NCBI GenBank assembly: GCA_026990385.1
Contig: JALXDL010000033.1
Coordinates: forward strand, 1-64,000
Direction of reading: 5' to 3'
DNA length: 64,000 bases
Source: DRKI01 sp011051875
GTDB lineage: Bacteria; Desulfobacterota; Desulfobulbia; Desulfobulbales; Desulfobulbaceae
The position numbers and the translations under genes are program-made. This document shows positions 16,481-24,189 of the stretch, one piece after another; positions within the stretch are counted from its first letter, which is position 1; the number at the start of each line of letters is the position of its first letter. The notes under the pieces were generated by a model. The model searched no databases. It was not told where the DNA came from and saw only the letters and a list, made by a program, of their open reading frames with translations.

Positions 16481-18498
16481 CGGCCGGCCTCCCCGGCTGA
16501 CGCGGTTGCGGCCTGCCCGGCCGGGACCTGGTCGCCGTCCTCCAGTTCCTTCCGGATCGCCTCCATCTTCTCCTGGGCATCCTCCCAGACCGCATAGGCC
16601 CGCTCCAGGTGGCGCTCGAGCCAGCCATACTCCCGGCTGGTCTCACTCCAGCGCTGCTGATCATTGTAGAGCTCCGGATCGGCCATCAACCGCTCCAGTT
16701 CGGCCTTGCGCTCCTCCAGCTCCTCGATCTTGCGCTCGGCATCACTGCTCTTTTTCTTCCACGGCCCGAGCCTGACGCCGAGCTGCTGCCGCAGCCGGGC
16801 CCGCTCGCGGCGCAGGGTCTTGCGGTCCATTGCCTGACCGCCGCCGGCATTCCTTTTCTCCCCGGCCGGCGCGTCTGCCGCCTGGTCGGCCTCCTCCTGC
16901 CGCCGCCGGGCCAGGTAATCATCCACATTGCCTTCGTACAGCGTGGCCCGGCCGTTCCGGATCTCCAGAACACGGTTGACAAAACCATTGGCAAAAGAGC
17001 GGTTATGGGAGACCACGATGATGGTGCCCCCATACTGGGCCAGGGCCTCCTGCAGGACCTCCTGCGAGCTGATGTCAAGATGGTTGGTGGGCTCGTCGAG
17101 CAACATCAGGTTGGCCGGCTGCACCAGCATCCGGGCCAGGGCCACGCGGCTCTTCTCGCCGCCGGAAAGCACGGCCACCTTCTTCTCCACCTCGTCCCCG
17201 GAAAAGAGAAAGGCCCCGAGCAGGGAGCGGACCCGGGTCATGGTCATGTCCGCGGCCGCATTGTAAACAGTATCAAAGACCGTCAGTTCGCCGGGCAGCT
17301 CCCGGGCCTGGTGCTGGCCGAAATAGGAGCGGATCACGTTATGGCCGATGCGGATCCTGCCCTCTGCCTCCTCCTGGCCGGCCAGGATGCGCAGGAGCGT
17401 GGACTTGCCGGCACCGTTTACTCCGACCACGGCCAGCTTGTCGCCCCGCTGCAGGGAAAAAGAGAGCCCGGAAAAGACCTCCTTGCCGGAATACTCCTTG
17501 CGCACGCCGTCGAGCTGCAGGACATCCCGGCCCGAGGGTGCGGCCGGCGGAAAGGTGAAACGGATGGTCTGCTCACTCTCGGAGAGCTCGATGCGCTCCA
17601 TCTTCTCCAGCATCTTGACCCGGCTCTGGACCTGGCGGGCCTTGGTGGACTTGGAGCGGAACCGGGTGATGAACCGCTCGGTCTGGCGGATCAGGGCCTG
17701 CTGATTCTCGTAGGCAGCGCGCTCGAGCTGGAGCCGCTGTTCCTTTTCCTCCAGGTAGCGGGAATAGTTGCCCTTGTAGACCGTAAGACGGCCCAGGCTC
17801 AGCTCCCAGGTGACATTGGTCACCCGGTCGAGAAAGACCCGGTCATGGGAGATGATGACCATGGCGCCGCTGTACTGCTGCAGGAATTCCTCGAGCCAGG
17901 TCAGGGAATCCAGGTCCAGGTGGTTGGTGGGCTCGTCGAGGAGCAGCAGCGATGGTTTCTGCAGGAGCAGGCGGGCCAGGAGCAGGCGCATGATCCAGCC
18001 GCCGGAGAAATCGGCCACCCTGCGCTCCAGGTCGGCCCGGGAGAACCCCAGCCCGAACAGGACCCGCTCGATCTCCGGCCTGATACGAAACACATCGTGG
18101 CCATCAAGCATGTGCTGCAACTCGCCCTGGCGTTCCAGAAGGGCCGGGAGCTCCGGGTCGGCCTCGTCCAGGCCGGCCAGGCGGGTACCGATCTCCTCCA
18201 GTTCCTCCTGGGCCGCCAGCACGTCGGCAAAGGCGGACTCGGCCTCCGCATACAGGGTACGGTCGGCCAGCTCCAGGCCCATCTCCTGGGGCAGGTAGGC
18301 CACGCTGAACCAGGAGGCCCGGTTGACGATGCCGGGATCAGTCTCCTGCTCGCCGCACATGATCCTGAGCAGGGTGGACTTGCCGGCGCCGTTCACCCCC
18401 ACCAGGCCGACCCGGTCGCCAGGATGCACCTGGACCGAGACATTGCGGAAAAGATGTTTTGCGCCGTACTGCAGGCTGAGGTCATTGATACTGAGCAT
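16477..18498 (-). CDS. ABC-F family ATPase (translation factor-like)
   Basis: A 673-residue protein with two ABC domains and no membrane segments. Walker A motifs: GVNGAGKSTLLRIMCG and GVNGAGKSTLLRILAG; signatures: DFSGGWIMRLLLARLL and LSGGEKSRVALARML; both Walker B motifs end LLLDEPTNHLD. The ABC-F inter-domain linker (about residues 240-300) is rich in Arg and Gln, and a C-terminal coiled coil (about 570-660) resembles the Uup/YheS tail. ABC-F proteins act on ribosomes rather than as transporters. Start at 18498 (MLSINDLSLQYG) is set by the beginning of the ABC fold; the ribosome site is weak. Confidence 0.92.
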   Translation of the reverse strand: MLSINDLSLQYGAKHLFRNVSVQVHPGDRVGLVGVNGAGKSTLLRIMCGEQETDPGIVNRASWFSVAYLPQEMGLELADRTLYAEAESAFADVLAAQEELEEIGTRLAGLDEADPELPALLERQGELQHMLDGHDVFRIRPEIERVLFGLGFSRADLERRVADFSGGWIMRLLLARLLLQKPSLLLLDEPTNHLDLDSLTWLEEFLQQYSGAMVIISHDRVFLDRVTNVTWELSLGRLTVYKGNYSRYLEEKEQRLQLERAAYENQQALIRQTERFITRFRSKSTKARQVQSRVKMLEKMERIELSESEQTIRFTFPPAAPSGRDVLQLDGVRKEYSGKEVFSGLSFSLQRGDKLAVVGVNGAGKSTLLRILAGQEEAEGRIRIGHNVIRSYFGQHQARELPGELTVFDTVYNAAADMTMTRVRSLLGAFLFSGDEVEKKVAVLSGGEKSRVALARMLVQPANLMLLDEPTNHLDISSQEVLQEALAQYGGTIIVVSHNRSFANGFVNRVLEIRNGRATLYEGNVDDYLARRRQEEADQAADAPAGEKRNAGGGQAMDRKTLRRERARLRQQLGVRLGPWKKKSSDAERKIEELEERKAELERLMADPELYNDQQRWSETSREYGWLERHLERAYAVWEDAQEKMEAIRKELEDGDQVPAGQAATASAGEAGR

Positions 18499-18526
18499 GT
18501 TCCGATGATGAGATACAAGAGATGAA

Positions 18527-19552
18527 TCAGGATTCTGCGCCGCCGAGGCCAAGGCAGCGCACCGTGAAGCGGGGCTGCCCCGGATCGAGACGCAGCATGA
18601 ACCGGTCGGCCAGGCCGAGGGCGGCAAGACGGCGGATATTGGCCGACCGCTGGCCGCGGAACAGGGACTGGTCCCGGGAGGCGATGGACAGCACCGCCCT
18701 TTTTCCGGCCGGTACACGGGCCAGCAGCCTGCGCGTTCTGCGCAGCATCAGGCGGGACGCCACCAGTTCGCCGAAGGCCGGATGCCAGGGACCGGCCACG
18801 AGTCCCTGCTCGAGATCCGGCCCGGCCTGCAACCCCATGCGCACCACCCGGATGCCGGCACCGTCCAGGCGGCGCTTCATCCAGGCCACCCGGGCTACGG
18901 CCCCGGCCAGGGTCAGGGGACGATATTGTCCCTGGCGGTACATGCGGGCCAGGGCACTGCCCTCCAGCACCAGGGCCGGATAGATGCGGACGATATCCGG
19001 CCGCAGCGCAATGACCTGCGCCACGGTCCGCATCAGCGAGCGCCGGCTCTCGCCGGGCAGGCCGGGCAGGAGCTGCAGGCCGACCCGCAGTGAGGCCCGG
19101 CGCAGAAGCCGGACCGCGCAATGCACGGCCCTGGAGTCATGCCCCCTGCCGGCCCGGGCCAGGACGGTGTCGTCCATGGACTGGACGCCGAGCTCCACCA
19201 GGGTCACCCGGTACTGCTTCAGGAGAGCGATCCGCCCGTGATCCACGGCGTCGGGCCGGGTGGAAAGCCGCAGGGAGCCGACCCGGCCACTGGCGAGAAA
19301 AGGGGACACCGCGCCCAGGAGCTCGGCCTGCCGGGCCGGGGCCAGGGCAGTGAAACTGCCGCCGTAAAAGGCCACCTGGACATCGTCCCCTGCCCGCTCA
19401 CCGGCCCGCTCAAGCCAGGTGACGACTATCCGGGCCACGTCGCCGGCACGCACCAGACCACCCGCCCGGCCGCTGATCCGGCGCTGGTTGCAGAAAACGC
19501 ACCGGTGCGGGCATCCCTCGTGGGGAATGAAAACCGGGATGACCAGGGGCAT
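18527..19552 (-). CDS. Elp3/HemN-like radical SAM protein
   Basis: A 341-residue protein with the radical SAM motif CPHRCVFCNQ at residues 14-23, which would bind a 4Fe-4S cluster and S-adenosylmethionine. Further landmarks are VAFYGGSFTAL, LGVQSMDD and RIYPALVLEGSALA, typical of Elp3-like enzymes of the YhcC type. A gene of this kind commonly neighbours rnc in Deltaproteobacteria, as here. The substrate is unknown; RNA or tRNA modification is a guess from family and context. Confidence 0.85.
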   Translation of the reverse strand: MPLVIPVFIPHEGCPHRCVFCNQRRISGRAGGLVRAGDVARIVVTWLERAGERAGDDVQVAFYGGSFTALAPARQAELLGAVSPFLASGRVGSLRLSTRPDAVDHGRIALLKQYRVTLVELGVQSMDDTVLARAGRGHDSRAVHCAVRLLRRASLRVGLQLLPGLPGESRRSLMRTVAQVIALRPDIVRIYPALVLEGSALARMYRQGQYRPLTLAGAVARVAWMKRRLDGAGIRVVRMGLQAGPDLEQGLVAGPWHPAFGELVASRLMLRRTRRLLARVPAGKRAVLSIASRDQSLFRGQRSANIRRLAALGLADRFMLRLDPGQPRFTVRCLGLGGAES

Positions 19553-19614
19553 GCTATCTCGCCACGGGAAACGGTACTCCGGGGTATTTTCTCTCAGGCC
19601 CGGTACCGGGAATA

Positions 19615-20364
19615 CTATGCGCCCGGTTCCTTGCCGGCCTGCTCCTGCCGCATTTTTTCCAGGGCGGCCCGGGCCGCCTGCTGCTCGGCCTCCTTCTTGC
19701 TCGAGGCCTTGCCGCTGCCCAGCAGCCGGTCATGGAAATGGACCGAGACGGAAAAGATCCTGGCATGGGCCGGGCCCTCTTCGGCGTCAAGGACATAAAC
19801 CGGCCCCTCGTTGTACTTCTCCTGCAGGTACTCCTGGAGACCGCTCTTGGCGTCGGCGGCCTGGAGCACATCGTGGTGCCGGTCAATGAGAGGTTCGAAA
19901 AAGCGGCGGACAAAGGCCAGGGCGGCGTCATAACCACCGTCGAGAAACAGCGCCCCCACCACGGCCTCGTAGGCGCAGGAGAGGATGGACGATTTTTCAC
20001 GCCCCCGGGAGGCGTCCTCACCGCGGCCCAGGAGCAGGTAGCGCCCCAGGTCGAGATCGCGGGCCATCCTGGCCAGGCCGGCCTCGTTGACCAGGGCCGA
20101 ACGGATGCGGGTCAGTTTGCCCTCCCGCATCTCGGGGAAACGGTCAAAAAGGACATATCCCACCGCCAGGTCCAGGACCGCATCACCGAGAAATTCCAGG
20201 GTCTCGTTGTGACGGCCGTTGTCGAGCCGTTCAAAGGCGAAGGAAGAGTGGATCAGGGCTATCTGCAGCAGGCTGACGTCCCGGAACCGGTAGCCGATCT
20301 TGTCCTGCAGTTCACAAAGCGGCTCTTCATGGTCCTGGACCAGGGCCTCAAGCGTTGTTCCCAT
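19615..20364 (-). CDS. rnc: Ribonuclease III
   Basis: A 249-residue double-strand-specific endoribonuclease. The catalytic domain carries HNETLEFLGDAVLDLAVG (the RNase III signature) and the second acidic region CAYEAVVGALFLDGGYDAAL. A C-terminal double-stranded RNA-binding domain (about residues 165-240) includes DAKSGLQEYLQEKY and GSGKASSKKEAEQQAA. The start at 20364 (MGTTLEALVQ) is inferred from family length; an upstream in-frame extension would add 47 unlikely residues. No good ribosome site is visible. Confidence 0.95.
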   Translation of the reverse strand: MGTTLEALVQDHEEPLCELQDKIGYRFRDVSLLQIALIHSSFAFERLDNGRHNETLEFLGDAVLDLAVGYVLFDRFPEMREGKLTRIRSALVNEAGLARMARDLDLGRYLLLGRGEDASRGREKSSILSCAYEAVVGALFLDGGYDAALAFVRRFFEPLIDRHHDVLQAADAKSGLQEYLQEKYNEGPVYVLDAEEGPAHARIFSVSVHFHDRLLGSGKASSKKEAEQQAARAALEKMRQEQAGKEPGA

Positions 20365-20701
20365 ATCATGTCTGTATGCAAAAAGAAAGATCAGAGAGCG
20401 AAATGCTGAACATGAGACAAACTTCGATATTATACCATATCCCGAGCAATCAGGCACCCGTCGTCTGCCATAACCGGCCCGGGCCGGATCTTTTTTCCAT
20501 GCCAACGGCCCTGATCAGAAAACGGCACTGTCCTGAATTGAGCGCCCCATCCATCTGCAGGCGGAAAAAGATAAATGATTATAAATGGTTTTCTTTTTAC
20601 CGTGTTACAGATGAGTGAAACCCTCCGGGATTTCCATTTTAGCGGCGCTTTCTTCTTGTCAAATTTTTCATCTATGGTATAAAATGCCGCTACACGGAGA
20701 G
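20365..20701. other. Intergenic region between rnc and tRNA-Cys
   Basis: A 337-base AT-richer stretch with no convincing gene. It holds a possible minus-strand -10 (TATAAT at 20434-20429) for rnc, with only a weak -35, and the tRNA-Cys promoter listed separately. Confidence 0.6.
20656..20683 (+). promoter_or_regulatory. Sigma70-type promoter of tRNA-Cys
   Basis: TTGTCA (20656-20661) and TATAAA (20678-20683), 16 bases apart, lie 18 bases before the tRNA-Cys gene. Confidence 0.7.
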
Positions 20702-20776
20702 GGCGACGTAGCCAAGTGGTAAGGCAGTGGTCTGCAAAACCATTATTCAGCGGTTCAAATCCGCTCGTCGCCTCCA
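20702..20776 (+). tRNA. tRNA-Cys (GCA)
   Basis: The acceptor stem GGCGACG pairs with CGTCGCC, then T and an encoded CCA. The anticodon stem GTGGT/ACCAT encloses the loop CTGCAAA with anticodon GCA at 20734-20736. GGTTCAAATCC is the T-arm. Confidence 0.96.
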
Positions 20777-20784
20777 GTGATTTC

Positions 20785-20820
20785 AAGGGATTACGAAGAT
20801 CTTTCGTAATCCCTTTTTTT
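20785..20820 (+). terminator. Intrinsic terminator after tRNA-Cys
   Basis: A 13-bp stem (20785-20797 with 20803-20815) and a GATCT loop run into a T-tract ending at 20820. The stop of thpR on the other strand is at 20822, so it may serve both directions. Confidence 0.9.
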
Positions 20821-20821
20821 G

Positions 20822-21376
20822 TCACCATCCCGGTCCGGCCCGGCTGGACAACAGATATTCCTGTTCAACGGTGTGGGTGGCTCCGTTTCGCCCCAGGACA
20901 CTGGAGTAGAGACGAAACCGCTCCACCCGGAACTCGGGGCTGCGAAACAGGGCATGATCCTCCAGGTAGCGGCCGACCCGGGATGCGGGCGTCCGGTTGA
21001 GGCGGGCCAGGGTTATATGGGGCGAGAACTTGCGCCGTTCCGGGGCAAGGCCGATCCGGACCAGGCTCGATTCGATGCGGTTCCTGAGCCGGCCGAGATC
21101 CGGGTTCTCCCGGATACCGACCCAGACCACCCGTGGTTTTTTCCTGGGCGGGAAATAGCCCACACCGTCAAGCTGCATGGCAAAAGGATCTCCCCTGACC
21201 CGGGCCAGGGCCTCCCTGATGGCCTGGAAAAGGATGCCGTCCACCTCGCCGATGAAACGCAGGGTCAGGTGCAGATGTTCACTCCCTACCCAGCGGGCAC
21301 CGGGCAGACCGCAGGACATGACCGCCAGCTGCTCCCGTATCCCGGCCGGCAGATCAATGGCAACAAACAGACGCAT
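20822..21376 (-). CDS. thpR: RNA 2',3'-cyclic phosphodiesterase (2H family)
   Basis: A 184-residue 2H phosphoesterase. Both catalytic HxTx motifs are present: HLTL near residue 36 and HITL near residue 124. MRLFVAIDLPAGIREQL is the typical N-terminus. The family opens 2',3'-cyclic phosphates in RNA (historically called 2'-5' RNA ligase). ATG 21376 has GGGGAGG seven bases upstream. Confidence 0.93.
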   Translation of the reverse strand: MRLFVAIDLPAGIREQLAVMSCGLPGARWVGSEHLHLTLRFIGEVDGILFQAIREALARVRGDPFAMQLDGVGYFPPRKKPRVVWVGIRENPDLGRLRNRIESSLVRIGLAPERRKFSPHITLARLNRTPASRVGRYLEDHALFRSPEFRVERFRLYSSVLGRNGATHTVEQEYLLSSRAGPGW

Positions 21377-21757
21377 GACGTATCCTCCCCTTGTACAGGC
21401 CGGAACTCCCTGAGCATGTGACGTCCCAACAGAACGGTTGCAGCGCGTGCGGTCCCGCTCACCCGGACCCCAGGCCCCCGGAAACGGTCGCGCTGCAACC
21501 GTTGCGCCGGAGGTCACCTGGTCAGCGGGGAAGAACGGTTCGGCCCTCACCCCGGCCCTGCGAGCTCCTCATCCTGGCGCCTCCGGGGCGTGGTGGCCTT
21601 TCCGCGACACCGCCGGCAAGGGCGTCAGGGCAACAGGAGGCTCTTCAGCATTTCCTGTTCCGCTCGAAGGCGGTATTATACCCCCAGGATCGGCAATACA
21701 CTATAATAATCTCTGCCACGGAGCCACCATCGCCATCGGCTCCGGAAAACGACATCC
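21377..21757. other. Divergent intergenic region between thpR and the first PAS-LuxR gene
   Basis: A 381-base gap between divergent genes. No gene is supported. It contains a perfect 15-bp inverted repeat (listed separately), and an AT-richer 21690-21720 segment, suitable for a promoter of the plus-strand regulator. Confidence 0.6.
21433..21503. repeat. Perfect 15-bp inverted repeat flanking 41 bases
   Basis: AACGGTTGCAGCGCG at 21433-21447 is exactly reversed and complemented at 21489-21503. The 41 bases between are GC-rich. It lies between two divergent genes, so operator, RNA-fold or element-remnant explanations are all open. Confidence 0.8.
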
Positions 21758-23785
21758 ATGCCGAAAAAGCACCAATCCCCGCAGACTGCGTCAACTGCAT
21801 CAACAAAACAACCCCGCCCTTGCCACGGAACAGCAACGGCCTGCGGAGAATTCTACAGAACGTTTCTTGACCGCTCATCGGACGCCGTCATGCTCCATGA
21901 CACGGAAGGAAATTTTCTCGAGCTGAACGAGGAGTTCTCCCGGAGGCTCGGCTACAGACGGGACGAACTCCTGGCCATGATCCCCCTGGATATCAACATC
22001 CAGTCCGAAACCGCCAGTGTCTTCGAACAGCTGGAGATCCTCCGCGGGAAGGGACAGGTCTCCTGCGAGACCTTTCACGTCCATCGGGACGGCAGCCTGA
22101 TCCAGACCCGCATGACACGAAAGATCATTACCCTGCACGGACGGCAGGTCGTTCTGAGTGTTGCCCGGGACTCTCCTCCCGTCGGAACAGGGTCATCCCC
22201 GGACGACCATTGTCCCGTTCTCTCCACCACCGATGACCTGATAGCCTTTTTCGACAGCGACCTCGTATACCGCAAGGTGAACCAGGCCTACTGCAGGGCC
22301 TACAACATGAGCGCCGACCGGATCATCGGCAGTCCCGCCAGGCTGCTGCACGGCAATGAGACCTTTGATCGTCTGCTGAAACCCTGCCTGGAGAGCTCCC
22401 TGGCAGGCAGAACCGTGCGCCACCAGAAGTGGATCGACTATCCGTCCCTGGGCAGGAGACTGATGGACATCACCTATTATCCCTTCTGCGAGCATGGGGC
22501 CGACACCATCTCGGGCGTGGTGCTCTTCGCCCATGACATAACCACACTCCACGCATCGGGGGACTTCATGATTTCCCGGGAACAACGACGGCTCGAATCC
22601 ATGCTGAACAGCATGCCCATCGGGGTCTACATCATCGACCGGCACTTCAACCTCCGGTACGTCAACCCCATCATCCAGGACCAGTTCGGCCCTCTCCACT
22701 CCGGAAAGAAAAAATGCCACCACTACCTGGTCGACAGGTCATCCCCCTGTCCATGGTGCAGGGCCGACAGGATCTTTACCGGCAGCCATGCCTGCCGGTG
22801 GAGCTGGCAACGGAAAGGCCCCGACCGGGCCTCCCCCGTCACCTACGATGTCTATGCGGCACCGATAGCGGATGACAACGACACGCCAGCCATGATCACC
22901 TTTCTCTACAACGTCACCGACAAACAGCTCGCCCTTGACAGGCTGCAGCTTCTCAATGACCAGCTGACCACCCTGGTCAACACCCTTCCGGACGGCATAT
23001 TCTTCAAGGACGGTTCCGGACGCTGGCTCCTGGCTAACAGGGCTGGTCTTCAGCTTTTCGGACTTGAGGATATCGATTACCACGGCAATACAGACCGGGA
23101 GCTTGCCCGGCTCAGTCCCCTGCACCGGGACGCCCTTCTGGCCAGCGAGCAGAGTGATGAACTGGCATGGAAAAGCCGGGAGATCTCCCGCTTCGACACA
23201 GTGATCCCCCTCGCCAATGGCACCGCCAGGACCTATGAGATCGTCAAGGCACCGCTCTTTCATCGGGATGGTTCTCGCAAGGCGCTCATCGTCCTGAGCC
23301 GGGACATCACCAAATGGGTGGAAACCGAGAAGGCCCTGCGCACAGAGATGGAAAAACGCAAGGAGGCCAATATCTCCATGCGGGTCCTCCTGGACCAGTA
23401 CCGGGAGGCCAGGCAGGAAGTGGAGCAGCAGATAACCGCTCAACTCAAGAAACTGGTCTTTCCCTATCTCGACTTTCTCGACCAGGCCGTACGGCAGGAA
23501 GAGGCACGGGAATGCCTCAAGATCATCAACTCCCACCTGGCATCCATCACCGACCCGTTTGCCAAAAAACTCAGCGATCCCCTCCTCGGCCTCACTCCCA
23601 GGGAGATCCTGGTGGCCGACCTGGTCCGGCAGGGGAAATCCTCAGAGACCATCGCCCAGACCCTCAACCTCTCCAAGCGCACCATCGACGCCTACCGAAT
23701 CAGCCTCAGGAAAAAGCTCAGTCTCACCAACAAAAAAGTCAATCTCCGTGAGTATCTACGCTCTGTATACTCCCTGAACGACTAA
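21758..23785 (+). CDS. Multi-PAS transcriptional regulator with LuxR-type HTH, copy 1
   Basis: A 675-residue soluble protein with about four PAS domains (roughly 30-140, 155-270, 285-395 and 405-520), a helical segment (545-600) and a C-terminal LuxR-type helix-turn-helix (about 605-665; LTPREILVADLVRQGKSS, SKRTIDAYR). PAS3 holds a Cys cluster KKKCHHYLVDRSSPCPWC that could bind metal or sense redox state. There is no receiver, kinase or output enzyme domain, so signal input is probably direct. The next gene but one intergenic gap away is a close paralogue. No strong ribosome site precedes ATG 21758. Confidence 0.88.
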   Translation: MPKKHQSPQTASTASTKQPRPCHGTATACGEFYRTFLDRSSDAVMLHDTEGNFLELNEEFSRRLGYRRDELLAMIPLDINIQSETASVFEQLEILRGKGQVSCETFHVHRDGSLIQTRMTRKIITLHGRQVVLSVARDSPPVGTGSSPDDHCPVLSTTDDLIAFFDSDLVYRKVNQAYCRAYNMSADRIIGSPARLLHGNETFDRLLKPCLESSLAGRTVRHQKWIDYPSLGRRLMDITYYPFCEHGADTISGVVLFAHDITTLHASGDFMISREQRRLESMLNSMPIGVYIIDRHFNLRYVNPIIQDQFGPLHSGKKKCHHYLVDRSSPCPWCRADRIFTGSHACRWSWQRKGPDRASPVTYDVYAAPIADDNDTPAMITFLYNVTDKQLALDRLQLLNDQLTTLVNTLPDGIFFKDGSGRWLLANRAGLQLFGLEDIDYHGNTDRELARLSPLHRDALLASEQSDELAWKSREISRFDTVIPLANGTARTYEIVKAPLFHRDGSRKALIVLSRDITKWVETEKALRTEMEKRKEANISMRVLLDQYREARQEVEQQITAQLKKLVFPYLDFLDQAVRQEEARECLKIINSHLASITDPFAKKLSDPLLGLTPREILVADLVRQGKSSETIAQTLNLSKRTIDAYRISLRKKLSLTNKKVNLREYLRSVYSLND

Positions 23786-24189
23786 TCTCTTTCTTGCCGT
23801 TCTATCAAGGAGTTATCTGTGTTATCCACAAAAATACTGTATTTTATACAGTATTTTTGTGGACTTTCTAAGCATTGATATTTATTTTTTCTTACGATTA
23901 GATTCAATAATTTCCAAAACAGATTGCGGCGCAAGGGATTTGGATTCCCGCCCCACCTGTCTTCCAACCGGCGATCGAACCTCGGCAGAGCCGAGCAGTT
24001 GCCGCGTCCGGATGTAACAGCCCGGCTGCAACGCGGACAAACCTGTCAGGCTGGACCAGACAATCGGGGCAGGTTTCACCAGGGCTTGAAACATGCCGCC
24101 TGTGCCTGTCACCGGGCCGGGGGCACCCTGATGCACTGGACACTGATACACCATACCCGGAGCCAATACTCCGAGGAAGCGGTAACCGC
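23786..24189. other. Intergenic region between the two PAS-LuxR genes
   Basis: A 404-base gap. The first 150 bases are AT-rich and hold a perfect 16-bp palindrome beginning within an exact TTATCCACA. The rest is GC-rich. A minus-strand frame from 24223 to 23882 would encode 113 residues ending IIESNRKKK, but it overlaps the start of the downstream gene, has no ribosome site and no recognisable domain, so I do not call it. Confidence 0.55.
23826..23862. repeat. Perfect 16-bp palindrome adjoining a DnaA-box sequence
   Basis: The arms CCACAAAAATACTGTA (23826-23841) and its exact reverse complement (23847-23862) flank TTTTA. The left arm overlaps TTATCCACA at 23822-23830, identical to the consensus DnaA box. 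It lies 40 bases past the stop of the upstream gene. It may be a bidirectional terminator, an operator or a protein-binding site. Confidence 0.85.

Noticed and set aside
23822..23830. A replication origin at the DnaA-box sequence
   Set aside because: Only one perfect box, and no dnaA, dnaN, gyrB or rpmH nearby.
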